Assembly: GCF_000003815.2 (NCBI RefSeq)
Contig: NW_023365778.1
Location: forward strand, 1-64,000
Direction: 5' to 3'
Source of the DNA: Branchiostoma floridae
Taxonomy: Eukaryota; Chordata; Leptocardii; Amphioxiformes; Branchiostomatidae
Length of the DNA stretch: 64,000 nt
Of this stretch, positions 1 through 12,900 are shown piece after piece; the first letter of the stretch is position 1, and every line of letters begins with the position of its first letter. The position numbers and the translations under genes are program-made. The notes beneath the pieces are model-generated. The model was not told where the DNA came from. It saw only the letters and a list, made by a program, of their open reading frames with translations, and made no database searches.

Positions 1-942
1 GCTGATTTTGCTTTGAATTCAGTGCAAGTTGGTGTGATTTAGCAGTCACAAATTATTGTGTCCTCAATGAAGGTTAGACATTATTATTTTGGATATGACT
101 TTGGAAGTGGTCAGAGGTTTCTGACAACATCCACTGTTTTTTGTCACTGTGTCACTGACAAAAGACATTAGATGCTATCTGAAACATCTGACCGTTTCAA
201 AACGTGTATCCAGTTGCTTGTGAAATTAGTATAAATTCTTGGGTCCTCATGATTCAGTTACAAAGGTGTTGTCCTATTTGATTGATAAATGACAATAAAA
301 TGCAGATAGTTGCATATTTTGATACTATCTGTCTTTAATATTGAATGCAATTGCATCAGTTGTACTGTAGTTGACATATCACCGAGTCACGAAAACATAA
401 AAGCAGTCAGTCATATTGCACCAAAAACATGGAAAGCAGCACTGGTTATATAAAAACAACTGTTGTTAAAACATTTTAAGCTGACTAAATATTACTAAAT
501 ACCTGTAGGGTCTTTTCCCTGAAAAGGATTACCAATTGTAAACCTGGAATCTTACCTTGCTTACAAACTTTTAAATTCACGAATTGGACTTAAAAGTTGT
601 TATTCAATTGTCTTCCAAGCCCCCCCCCCCCCTCCTACCGAGGTGTTCCCCTAGTAGACACAAGACATAAGCTCCTCCCCCTGAGTAGGCATGTGACCCA
701 GTTTAGTACCTGTGATACTGTGAAAATAAGTATGTCCAATGTATCTATACTTTAGCTGGATACATTTTACACTCAAGTTATAACTTATAACTTCTTGATG
801 TTTTAGGTTATTCCTATCACAGAGATGAAAATTGTTTATGCTTTGGTATACAGGTAACTTACATATCTTAACCTCTGTACCAGTACATGTACATGTACCT
901 GATGTTACATTTAGGTACACATCCCTACCCCTCGAGGTTCCC
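1..942. other. Region downstream of the hydrolase gene
   Basis: AT-rich, with a poly-C run near 620. The sequence near 650-670 (TTCCCCTAGTAGACAC) echoes the end of the hydrolase last exon near 930-955, a short local duplication. No gene seen. Confidence 0.5.
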
Positions 943-3900
943 CTAGCAGGCACATGATATAAGCTCCCTCCTCAGGTCCCAGTGGTTCCCCCAGAACCCA
1001 GCACACAGGTACCCTCCAGGTCCGCTTCTCTGGAAGTCAGGGCCAGTAAGGACGAAGTCAGGCACCAAGTTGGAAAACTGTAGGGGAAAAAAGAACAGCT
1101 ACACATCAGAATGTCTTCATAATTGCAGCAGCAAGAAGGAACTGCAATATAAAAGTTTGAGACAATTTTTGAAAAATGGTGAGTTCAATGCAATGATATA
1201 CAGAGTCAATCAATGACCAAACTACCAATACTAGTGATATTAAAGAATAAGATTCAACCTGCAATAAAAGTGTTGAAAAGGACACAAAATTGTCTTGCCT
1301 TCAAGTACAAGAGATACAAACTTAGGACTGAATTTGTATTTTCCTGGAACTATTGTAAAGCGAAGGTTGTTACCACCAAGTACAGTAGACTGAGGCATTA
1401 GGCAGCTATAAACATCATTTGCTGCTACATATTGATATGCAACAGTTACGTCTGACAGGCCATTTAGTGTGATATAAACAGCTGCTACTGTGCCGCATAG
1501 AGCAAAGCAGATTTGTTACACTGAAGGGCTGTAATGTATCGTCTACACAGATACTGATAAAGAATTTCGAATGAATTCGTGTAAACTTACAGGAGACCTG
1601 GTCATGGGGGGAATAGTGGGTCTGCCCAGCTGCACCACATCCTCCAGCCCTGACAGGGAATTACCCAGCAGCACCAGGGACAGGCCCTTCCCAGCATGCC
1701 TGGCCAGGAACAGGGCGCCGGTACGAGGGTGGGTGAAGCGACAGTCTCCCAAGGTCATGCCTGCAGTGGGAGCAGCATGGTGTAAATGGCGTTGACCTTT
1801 GCCGGTCGTTCAAAATGGCGCGCAAGGAAGAAGGTGATAGGCGGAGAGGTGTCGGAGACGTCCTTCTCTCTCTCAGTTTCTTCGAGATCTGGCCTGTTCA
1901 CTCCCAGTCTCGCGATGTCTCCCGTCACGTGGCTTTCACCCAACAATTCTTGCGTATGACGCGCGCCTCGTCATCTCGTCATACCCCCATTATGTTATGA
2001 TTCTGGGCTTGTGTGTTCTTTTGTTTATGAGCAGCATAACTCCAGAAATTGTTGATTGGTGACTTTCTAATAACTATGGAACTGCACCTGAATTGCCTGT
2101 TTTGATATCTAGTGTTCTGGACATGCTATGGTCATAATTTATGTATGCATACGGTAAATAGCTCTTTTTCCTACAAGTACAATATGCAATAATTACATAC
2201 AACGCAATCTGAACTGACCAGACCAAGCCAGGAAATGCCATTATCTCCCGAGACAGAAGGTTGCTAGAACAATCACATGCACAATAGAAAACAATGACCC
2301 TATAAACAAGTGTGAATGCCTCCTACCTCCTTCGTCCCAACCTAAAGGGACACTGTTGATAAAACCTGCAGCCCAGCTGTTTTCTTTGGGTCCACCTATC
2401 ACAATCAAATTGTGCAACTCTGGAAGAAACAAAACACAGGAAATTCTGTCATGACATTGTGTTATAGTGCATCTTCAACGACAATGCTTGACAACACCCG
2501 AAACTTCTACATGTTATTTCAATTACTTTCTACCCTTAATCAAAGATGGTCCTGACATGTAGGGTTGTGATAAAATGCTCTCCAATTCCTTCTGTCCTGG
2601 ACTACTCTTTGGATGCTGTTTCATGTGTGGTTGAAACTCTCTATGAAAGTATTCAACTATTTTGACACTATTATCTGCCAGAAGATCTTACATTGCCATT
2701 GTTTTCTCTTCCCTTCTGGTGTCCTATATTGTTGATCTTATTACATAATTTTCTGTCTTTCCTCTGCATAATTTATGTCCTACCCCCTTGGTACCCCTTC
2801 TTTAAAGATGATGGTTTCCGTGCATTCTTTTTCCAATTTTTTTTTCACAATTCCTCCTTTCACGTGTTTGGCATGATGATACAGAGATTCCTTCTTAAAC
2901 ATTTGAATAGTTGACAGTTTGTGAAGATCTATTAGTAGTATCCAGTATTTGATTATACTGCTGCTGGGGTCCCTGACACAGTGGTTGACAGCAGTCAGCT
3001 AAGAATTCACACTGTGCTTTCATGCGGCTCTGTCCAGCGGGTTCACCCCAGTTAGAGTAAGGCACATTTTGGCATATCTATGCTCGACATTTTACACAAT
3101 CACCATACAATTAGTTGATAGTAGTTCCCCTGGCCAACTTTTTCATAACAACATGACTGACCTGCATCTTCAGTCCTGAGTTCGGTGTCCTTGACCACAG
3201 GTGCGGAGGTGTCTGAGGTCAGGTGGAACAGGTTAGCCAGGTAAACACCTAACCTCTCCAGCTGGGCGGTCACCAAGGCAGGACCATGGGTCCCTGGACA
3301 TGAGGAATAACAAAACAATCAAAGCTCTTATACATAAAACTCTAGGGCTGTCCCCAAGAACAGTTCCTTCGTCCCAGACAAAAATAAGCTTGTTGGGACA
3401 GAAAAAATTCATCCTATCTGTAAAAAGAAACTTCATGACATAAAACTGATGAAAACATATTGTCATTAAAGCTTAAAATAATAGATCTGACAACAAAAAT
3501 TAACAACATTTCATCCCAAACAAGGAGTGGGATAGAAAAAAAAATGATGCTAGAGACAGCTGTGCTTACATGTACCCCAGTCTGCAAAATACCTTAAGGT
3601 CTTGTGAATTTCTTGTTTTTTCTCATTGCTATTAACTGTGAATTGCAGACATGCAGACATACATATTGATATAAATGTAACACGTTAGCAGGAAATGAAA
3701 GACTTTGACTATTTAACTATTTGAATTGTTAAGCTAATTATGGAAAAAGTCAAACATAAAGCCGGCATCTAAAAATAGTTTCATCAGGTTCACAGAATAT
3801 ATATATAGGATAGTGGAGAATTCTTTCTACACAACGAGAATCGAAATGTAAGTACCTGCTGGTTGTGTAAAAAGAATTCTCCTATATCCTGTAAAGCTAG

Positions 3901-6900
3901 CATGCTTGAATGCATTCAGATATTGACGGAAATGAAGTTCATTTCCTGTGTTCCAGGTTTCTGACCTGCAAAAGTGTGTATGGGTAACATAAATATCCAA
4001 CATCAAAGAGACATGATGAGAAAACTGCTATGCTTTCTTATTCAATTTTGCTTGCTTGGTGTTGAAGTACTCACCAGTGACAATGAGAAATCTGTGTTCT
4101 GCTACTCTCCTTGCAGGGCCCATGTTGTGTGGACCCCGTTGTCCTTCATATTCAAAACTCTCGCCATCACTACAAAGACTCCATGTTCCTGACAGTAAAG
4201 GAAGGAAGGAACAACAAATAAACAAAAGCGAAAAAATACTGATAACATTCAATATGAATAGCAATGACGAGCACTTTTCCAGTGAGCTTACTGATACTAT
4301 TTCAGAGATACTTATTCAGAGATAATTTGATTTCTTCTGAGAAAGGAACTATCTTTAGTGCTTATCTAATTATAAACACCATTTTCCATGTTTTTTTTAC
4401 ATTTATTTTAATTAGAAAACATCATCAAACGTCATTTTTACCCCCAAACGGTTTATTTTTGGCATTCTTCACAGGCCACTACAAAGAGAAATTTTACCAG
4501 AATAATGACCTTCAAAGCAATAAAAGTCACTATTTCATGTCATCCAGAATAGAGAAGAATGCGAAAAAATCCTGAGAATGCCATTCCGCAAACCATGATG
4601 GCACAAAAACGTCCCAAATGCACATAGAACACACAATCTAGGTAGTTATGCAAGTTAACACTGCATTTATGTCAACTTATCTCAAGTCAACTTGCATTTT
4701 ATTACATTTTATGATAATATTGACACTGTTAATTCTTGTCCTACTATAGCTTGCAATCTCTCTCAAAATATAGAAACAAAAGATGACACAATCAATTCCA
4801 GAAGCAAATTCAGAGTTTCCATTTCTCAATCACCTTCCTTCTTGCAGATGTTGACTTCACTCTCAGTGACCTTGCGCGAGTCTTCAAAAGTGACCCCATC
4901 GACCTGCAGTGACCTTTCCACCCACCCTACAGGATGAAGGTCAGGTTCATACAGTCTGAAGCGAGCAACATTCTGTGTCACCAGTATGGCTTGTCCAGGC
5001 TGGAACTCCATCTAGAATACAGAAATAAAAACTGTTTTTCTCAACCGGCATGGTACTTCATCTTCTTTTAGGTTTCCAAATACCTGGTAAGAACAAACAT
5101 TATTGAAAAAGCTTCCATCAGAATTAAAGAATTTCTGAGGTCCATTACTGTGCTGTTTCCAACTTTTAAGATTTTTTGCTCTGCTCATTGTTTTGTATCT
5201 CATATTGTTTATTTGTATTGTTTTATTAAATCTGTCTTTTGATCTTACAAAAAACACGTTTTCAGCAAATTCATGTGTGAAGTTCAGATTTTGTGGACGG
5301 ATGCATTTTTGGTCCCCCAACAAGCAAATTTTCATATTTTCATCCGAAGATGGAAGGTCCGGTTCTGGAGAAAGCCCTGGTCTTTTGTAAGCTTATTACT
5401 ATGAGCGAGCAAGAGAAAATCCCTGTAGCATTGTTTTGCACGTAAATAGACATGTAATTGAAACATTATGTATCACTTTAATAAACACTAAATAACAAAT
5501 GCATAAAAGCTGTTGTTGCACCTTGACTGTACTGGTCCTCATGGGCACTGTCTGCTGTAGAACCTGTACCCCCCTCCCACCCTCCACAGAAGCAGGGTTT
5601 AACACAGTCAGGGTGTAGCTGCCATCAAGTAATCTGGGCATTGGAAAAAGGAATCATGAGTATTATTCATGCATTCGATGGGATTCAGCACAGGGATTCA
5701 GCACCATGGAATCACCACCATGACTTCAGCACCAATTGGATTCAGCATCATAGACTAAGCACCATGAATTCAGCACCATAAATCAGCACCATGGATTCAG
5801 CACCCTGAATACAGCACCATGGATACAGCACCATGGATTCAGCCCCATGGATTAAGCACCATGGATTCAGCACCATGGATTCAGCACCATGGATTCAGCA
5901 CCATGGATTCAGCACAGGGATTCAGCACCATGGATTAAGCACCATGGATTCAGCACCATGAATTCAGCACCATGGATTCAGCACCATGGATTCAGCACCA
6001 TGGATTCAGCACCATGAATTCAGCACCATGGATTCAGCACCATGGATTCAGCACCATGGATTCAGCACCATGGATTAAGCACCATGGATTCAGCACCATG
6101 AATTCAGCACCATGGATACAGCACCATGAATTCAGCACCATGGATACAGCACCATGGATACAGCACCATGGATACAGCACCATGGATACAGCACCATGGA
6201 TACAGCACCATGGATACAGCACCATGGGCTCACCTCACCTCACCTAGTCCCATTCTCATCTAGAGGGTCGGGGACCATGGTTGCCTCTAGCACAAGTCTC
6301 TGCCATCCCCCCTTTTCCATGGGTTCAGCACCGTGGATTCAGCACCATTGATACAGCACCATGGATTCAGCACCATATATGTCATATCAACAGTGAGCAT
6401 GTTCAGTACTTAACCCTAATCCTACAGATGGACAAGCTCTGTATATAAAGCTTATAAACTATTCTAAGGATTTTAAACTATTCAGACAATTTGGTAGTCA
6501 AAATACATCTTTAACAGTACTTAAAACAAAAAGTTTGAACTTACTTCTTGTATCTGTTGGCGACATTTGATGTTGAACAGTCATGAGAACAGCTACCTTC
6601 AGTTGCATCTGTATTCTGTCTGGAATGTTCGATTTCAAACTGTCTCAACTGTGGGTCGTTTACTGCACCTCCATCATTCGTGTCCCTGAAATATAAGCAC
6701 ACTTGGTCACCCCTACCCTTTCAAATAAGTGTTTGAGGTCCTTATAACTATATGTGCAGAGGTATGATGCCATAGTTTTCCTCATACAACAAATTTGTGT
6801 CCAAATCCGGGGCCAAAAATGGGCCACTGTGCATACATGTACCACTACTGGCAAGGGTGGATGTCACTTGAAGAAAAATATCAGGACTGTGCAAGTGACT

Positions 6901-9900
6901 AATAAACTGGTGGATGAACCAACTACTGAGAGTATCTGATACCAGCTCAAATAAGAACAAGAAATAGTCATGTCACAAAGTACTTTCAACCAACGATCAT
7001 AGAGTGGAACTTGTTGGATGTAGTAGCATCCTCAATGGATAGTTTTAAACAACATATGTAGTCAGATCTTTAGTATGCCAGATTGATACTAGTAGTGTAA
7101 TACAACCAGCTGCTGCCACACCACATGCTTACAAAGCTGGTGACGTGTGTTGCACCGAATGGAGGCTATATAGATACAGATGTAGATACTACACAATGTA
7201 GGAATTTTCTTTCATGCATTATGATGAATGTTGTCACTTGATTACAAGGGCTGCCATACGTACCATGTGTCCCACCACCAATGCTCCTTGTTTGGAAGCT
7301 CACTGTATGTAACATTCAGCCCTGTCTCCTGGAGTAGACGGTACATTCGTCTGGAAAATAATGGAGCACAATTACTTTGAAATTCTGAAACATGCTTCTT
7401 TCCTTCTCAATTGTTGGTTCTAGGTCATATTTTGTGTAATGAATAGTAACCTGTCATACTCATAGATAGAATAAAGGTGTGTCAAGTGTTGTGAAATTCA
7501 GCCAGTTGGCTATGACAAAAATCAACAATTGCTTCAAAATCATCATCACTTGGCTGCTATGCATTTGCTACATCTGAGTATCGGTATCAGCAGATGTTGT
7601 GAATTAAATGGTAATACCTGACAAAGAATGGGTGAACAGTTCGGTCATCCGCACCAATCCTAGTAAGCACTGGAACTCCCTGTAACAGGGAAGAGTTTAA
7701 AAATTGTAAACAATATCAGATTCTACACACTGCCTCTTACTATACAAGAAGCTTTTGTTTACAGATAACGATAAATATTCAGAACACAAAACCTTTGATG
7801 ACAATTTGAAGTGACAAGTCAGAAACTTTCTGTCCCATGGATGCATCATAGGAGGGTTGTACTACACTGTTGTTCACTGGAATTTCAGACAATTGTCACA
7901 CCTGTTTCCACTTGAACACAATTGTTCATAAGACAAGTTAATAACATTAAACTTTGTTATGCTAACCAGTAACTCGACTCAGAGTGAGTTGAAAACATCT
8001 TTAAAAATCTTTTTGCTGCTGCGCTTTGAAATACAGTCATGTACTTTGAAAATGTGGCCTCTGATTTGCCAGATTTGTGTCAACTGACTATTACAAAAAA
8101 TGCTATGGATGATAGGTGAACTAACATCAATTGTTTAATCTATTTCAGAACATAGATTATATGTATGTATAAAGAGATAGACTCACTTGTAAGTTTGACA
8201 CATGCCTGTCCGCATCATTTTCTGCAATACAAGCCTGGGGAAAAGTTAGACACAAAATATTAGCATTTGGTTGGATTTAGCACTAGGTTTTGAGCATTTC
8301 TCCTTGCTGTTTGAATGTCATGGTATATTTTAATAGGGAAGCAGTACTAGCTCTTCTCCATTAACATGTTTGAGGCACCTCTTCAAACACGGACTCCAGG
8401 CCATTTTACGTCCCTTCTGAAAGATGGGTGCAGCCCCAACCCTGAGTTACCAACTAATTGCTCATCTACTACAAGGTTGAGGTGAGCTTAAATAGGGACA
8501 TCCCCCCCATTGTCACTAGACTAAGTATCACTTCATCACAATGTCAAACATTTACAAATACATGCACTCACTTCCATAATAGCCTTTACAGAAGGGTCAG
8601 CAGTGCTGGTACTGATGTCATGTCTGAAGGGGTGCAAAATATCAACTGGATATTAATATGTATCTGCAGATAAAAGACTGCAAAGGCATCAATATCTAAG
8701 GTTTACACTGTATCAAACTTGAAAGGCCTAGGAAAAAATCTTGTGATTCAGGTTGCCAGACAATTACTGTAAATGCAGAAATTCTCGCGATGGATTAATG
8801 TTCGCGGTTTTTGCGGTGACCACTTCACCGCGAACATAAAACCACCGCAAAATTTTTCTATTATGGTATTAGACTGCAGTCTATGGTGTTACCTTGAAGT
8901 TAAATCCACCACGAAAAGTCCCTTTTCCCGCTACCGCAAAATTAAATCCCCGCGAACTTAAATGCATTTACAGTACTAGCAAAAAGCTTCCTACCTCAGC
9001 CTTTTTTTGATGGGTTGTTGGCGAGGGATAATTTTCCATCTGACAAACATCTGAGAGATGTTGTAGAGTCACTTTTTAATATGATTCTTAATTTCTACTG
9101 CAACAGAGAATTGTGCTTGAACAAAGCATCTCTTGGTAATCTTAAGGTTTCCAATGCATTGAACATACCTGTGTCTTGGTGTATTTGGGCTTTACATGCG
9201 GTCATACATCTAAGTTGAATTCTATAAAAAAAACGAGAATCCCTACCAATCCTAACATACATGTAGCTCTTAACTTTTATAGGCCTTTGTTTTCTAGGCA
9301 AAAGTGTTACCTGAAGAACACATTGCTGTCCCCGTACTCTTCCTTCTTGATCCACCCGGCCAGTGACACCACAGCCAGGGCCCTGTCAGGGTGGTGGGTT
9401 GCTAGGTGCCACGCCCCATGGCCACCCATGGAGTGTCCTGCAAAGATCACCCTCTGTGTGTCCACCTTGTTCTGTATCCAGGATACAGGTTCTATCAACT
9501 GAAATGTCAGGGACAAGAAAATGCATGATGAGTAGTCTTCCAGTTAAAATTGTTGACCTGCATGACCCCTGTAGTGTCCATACTCAGGTACCTCCTGTAG
9601 CATCTGTACCCCTTGTAGTGTCCAGACCCCCTGTAGTGTTTGTATGCCAAGGAGTGTCCACACCCCATCTAGTGTCCATACCTACTGTGGTGATAACCTT
9701 ACCCCCAGTAGATCGTGAGATCGTGTGGTGTAATCGGCAGCGCGTTGGTCTCATCAAATCCTGCTGTGCCACCGATCTTGTGCCCTTGGGAAAGGCACTT
9801 TACACGACTTTTTCCTCTTCACTCAGGTGAAAATGAGTACCTAGCTTAGGCTAGGGACGTCCCTCGGATAGGACGTTAAATAAAGACAGTGCCATAATGA

Positions 9901-12900
9901 TCAACATAACGATCAACGATCATAATGATCAACATAACGATCAATGATCGTGGGCACTAAAGGAAGAAAGAAAGAAAAGTAGTGTCTGTAACCCCTGTAC
10001 TGTCTGTACCACGATTGTATGTTTATTGCAAACTGTTGCCAAATATAATTTGTAATTTTGAGAGCACTCTATTGCAACATATTAACATAAAACATTGAAA
10101 TGTAGCATCTGTACCCACTGTTACTTTTAAATTAAGTATCAGCTGTTACAGTAGTGTCTGTGTCCCCTTAGCGTCTGTACCCTCACTTTAGGTTCACTGC
10201 AAGATTCTACAATTTTTGTTTTTCAAATCTAGCTAGATTATTTTCAAGTTGAAAACCCTTCCCCACTACACAAGAATTCCTCTCCCATCCCTAATAATTT
10301 ACCTCTTGTAGACAGTGCAATGCTGTCATGGATGTCAGTGCTCCTGGGCCCTCCCAGTTGTGTGCTCCATGTCTGATGAAAAAAAAAAATATTTTGGTTC
10401 ATTTTTTGGAACATGAAAGTTCCTTGAAATTATTAAGTTCTGTGTTTGGTATTTAGTATCAATTAGCCTGGTAGTTGAAATTGTACCTTGTATGTCGAGC
10501 AATTACGTTCATATATCCCCTAAGCTAACCTTGTTGGTGCCAGAGTCCAGGCCGTCTCTATGCCAAACTTCCAGTCTCTGCCTTCCATCCTCTTGTAACT
10601 ATCAGCCTGGTTCTGAGAAGACACACCTTCATACAGGACACAACAAAACACAGAAATAAGGCCACAGCTAGTTGATAATTGATAACTATTATGAATATTT
10701 CAATATTCAAAATTGAAATGATAAACTCCCAAACTTCCTACCTGCTAAATTAGGTATCTCACTGGACTGTACCAAATTGCTCTGAATTGCAAATGGCATT
10801 CATAAAGTGACACCAATAGGTGCAATTGCGATATCTATAAATATGATAATTACATGTAATTGATAAAATGGTGCAAATGGGCACAAATTAGCGCAAAATA
10901 GTGAACATTTGATAAAGCTTCAATCGGTCAGTCTCTGTAAACCATGTTGTTTATATGTCTGTCCTTGGTGCTGAAATACTGTCATATACAACAAATGCTT
11001 CTGATTTTCTCTTCATCTTTTATTCCTTGAACCGACAAGTTTTGAAATTAGAACTACACACATACCTGTACCATGATGAGTCAGCAAGACCTGAAAAACA
11101 CAGGTCAAAACAAAGTTAGAGCTAGACTGGTTCATTTTCCATAGTGCAGCTTTCATGAATTAAACCTTTTTGTAGCCTAGGGGTTGAATTGTACAGTTTT
11201 TCTATTACAGAGCATTAACTATTGTAAACATTATTACATTTCAACTTTGAGAATACATGTAAGTTACAAATACATGATATTTAATCCTTAAAACCTATTA
11301 ACATCCTCATTTTTACATGTAATACTTCTATTTAGTTAAAGAATATTTTGGAACAACTTATTCCTGGGTTCAACTTGGTAATGCTGGTACTTGAAGGAAT
11401 GACATTATGTCTGACTTACTGGACACCTCCTGGTCACACAGTCCTTTAGGGGTGGGATTGCTGCCGCATGCTGGACCTACAGTTCATACAAATTGCATTG
11501 GTTATTCATATCTACGTTGTGAAATACCATCCTAATTTTACCATGTTTATATATGACAAAAAGAAAACTACTCTCATATTAACATCACAGAACCAAAACA
11601 TCACAAAAATGGAATTTTCAACTTCCACTGTCTAAGGAAAAAAAGGCAAACCCAATAAGTTTGAGTATAGAGTCAACATTGTTCCCCATCGTTTGTTTGT
11701 CTTTTTTCCTGTTATTAGCTTGCCATTAGTTTTCGGCCAAGAATTTGCAAAAATTTATCTATTGGATCCGAACAGTATAAAAGTAAGAAAATGTGGTCAG
11801 GCCTTATACTTCTTTGTTCCGTTTATATAAAATATACTCGTAAAGTTACATTCACATGTAAATCTGTCACACGTACAGTATGATATATCAGAAAGGAAAC
11901 ATTTTTTTTCCATTTTAGTTTCCTAGGCCTTACCGATCCGTCATGGTCCAGGAATGTGAAAACAAATGACTGCCCATATGTCCGACATCTCAGGTTGATG
12001 GTGACGACCTGAGAATTCCCCTCAGAACCGCTCACTTGGAGGGTTAATCTACAGCAACAGAGACATGGTCAACACACTAGGGTTAACATATTACAACTGC
12101 ATTCTTTAACCATTCTTTATAAACTTCAGCAGCCTTTTATTAGCTTGAACTACAAGGTAGTTTTGTGTTTAGAGTAATCTTTGTTTGAGGCCCCAATGTT
12201 ATGCCATGGGGAAAGGCACTTCATAATCTAACTTGCATCATGTGAAAATAAGCATGAAGCTTTTTTTCTTCTTCTTCTTTTGCACAAATCAATAGTTAGG
12301 GTAATTACATATCAGACCAGACATAAAGACGGAGGGCCAATGGTTAAGGAGAGCCACACATGTTAATGTCAACCCATCACTCGTATCAAAAAGAGAATGA
12401 ATATTATTGGAGCAAACACCAAGATGGCACCCTACTTATTCCAATACTGCTGTAAGTTATACATATCAAAGTCTTCTTAAAGGCACTGAGACAAATGCAG
12501 TAAAGCATAACAAGTAAATGCCATAAAAAGATAACCTTTTTGAGTACCTACTTCATATCCTGACAAGAAGTCTGCTCCATATGAACCCCTTCCTTTGTTG
12601 TAATGTACACATCATATATTCTTACCTACATAGAGTACAAACAATGGAACAGGAAATAAAAGCAAGTTCAATCATCATTTGGTCTTAGAACTTCAAAAAT
12701 TTCAAAGTTTCTATAATAACACAAAGTAATGCTATGAACTGAATGATGTCAAAAAATCTCAGGAGACTATATGATAAAACTGATAGAATTGAGATAAAAG
12801 AAAAAGAAAACTCTTTCATTCTTTGGCAGATACCTGTCCAGGTGCAAGTGGAAACCTTCTGCTAAGCTCCGGTTGGTTGATTGATACTTTTGGCCCTTTG

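Noticed and set aside
5972-6351. ORFs on both strands in the 14-bp minisatellite
   Set aside because: They are pure repeat translation, present in several frames, with no splice context; the array is intronic.
9095-9355. ORFs overlapping the hydrolase exon at 9311-9498
   Set aside because: They are in other frames and cross a clear splice donor.
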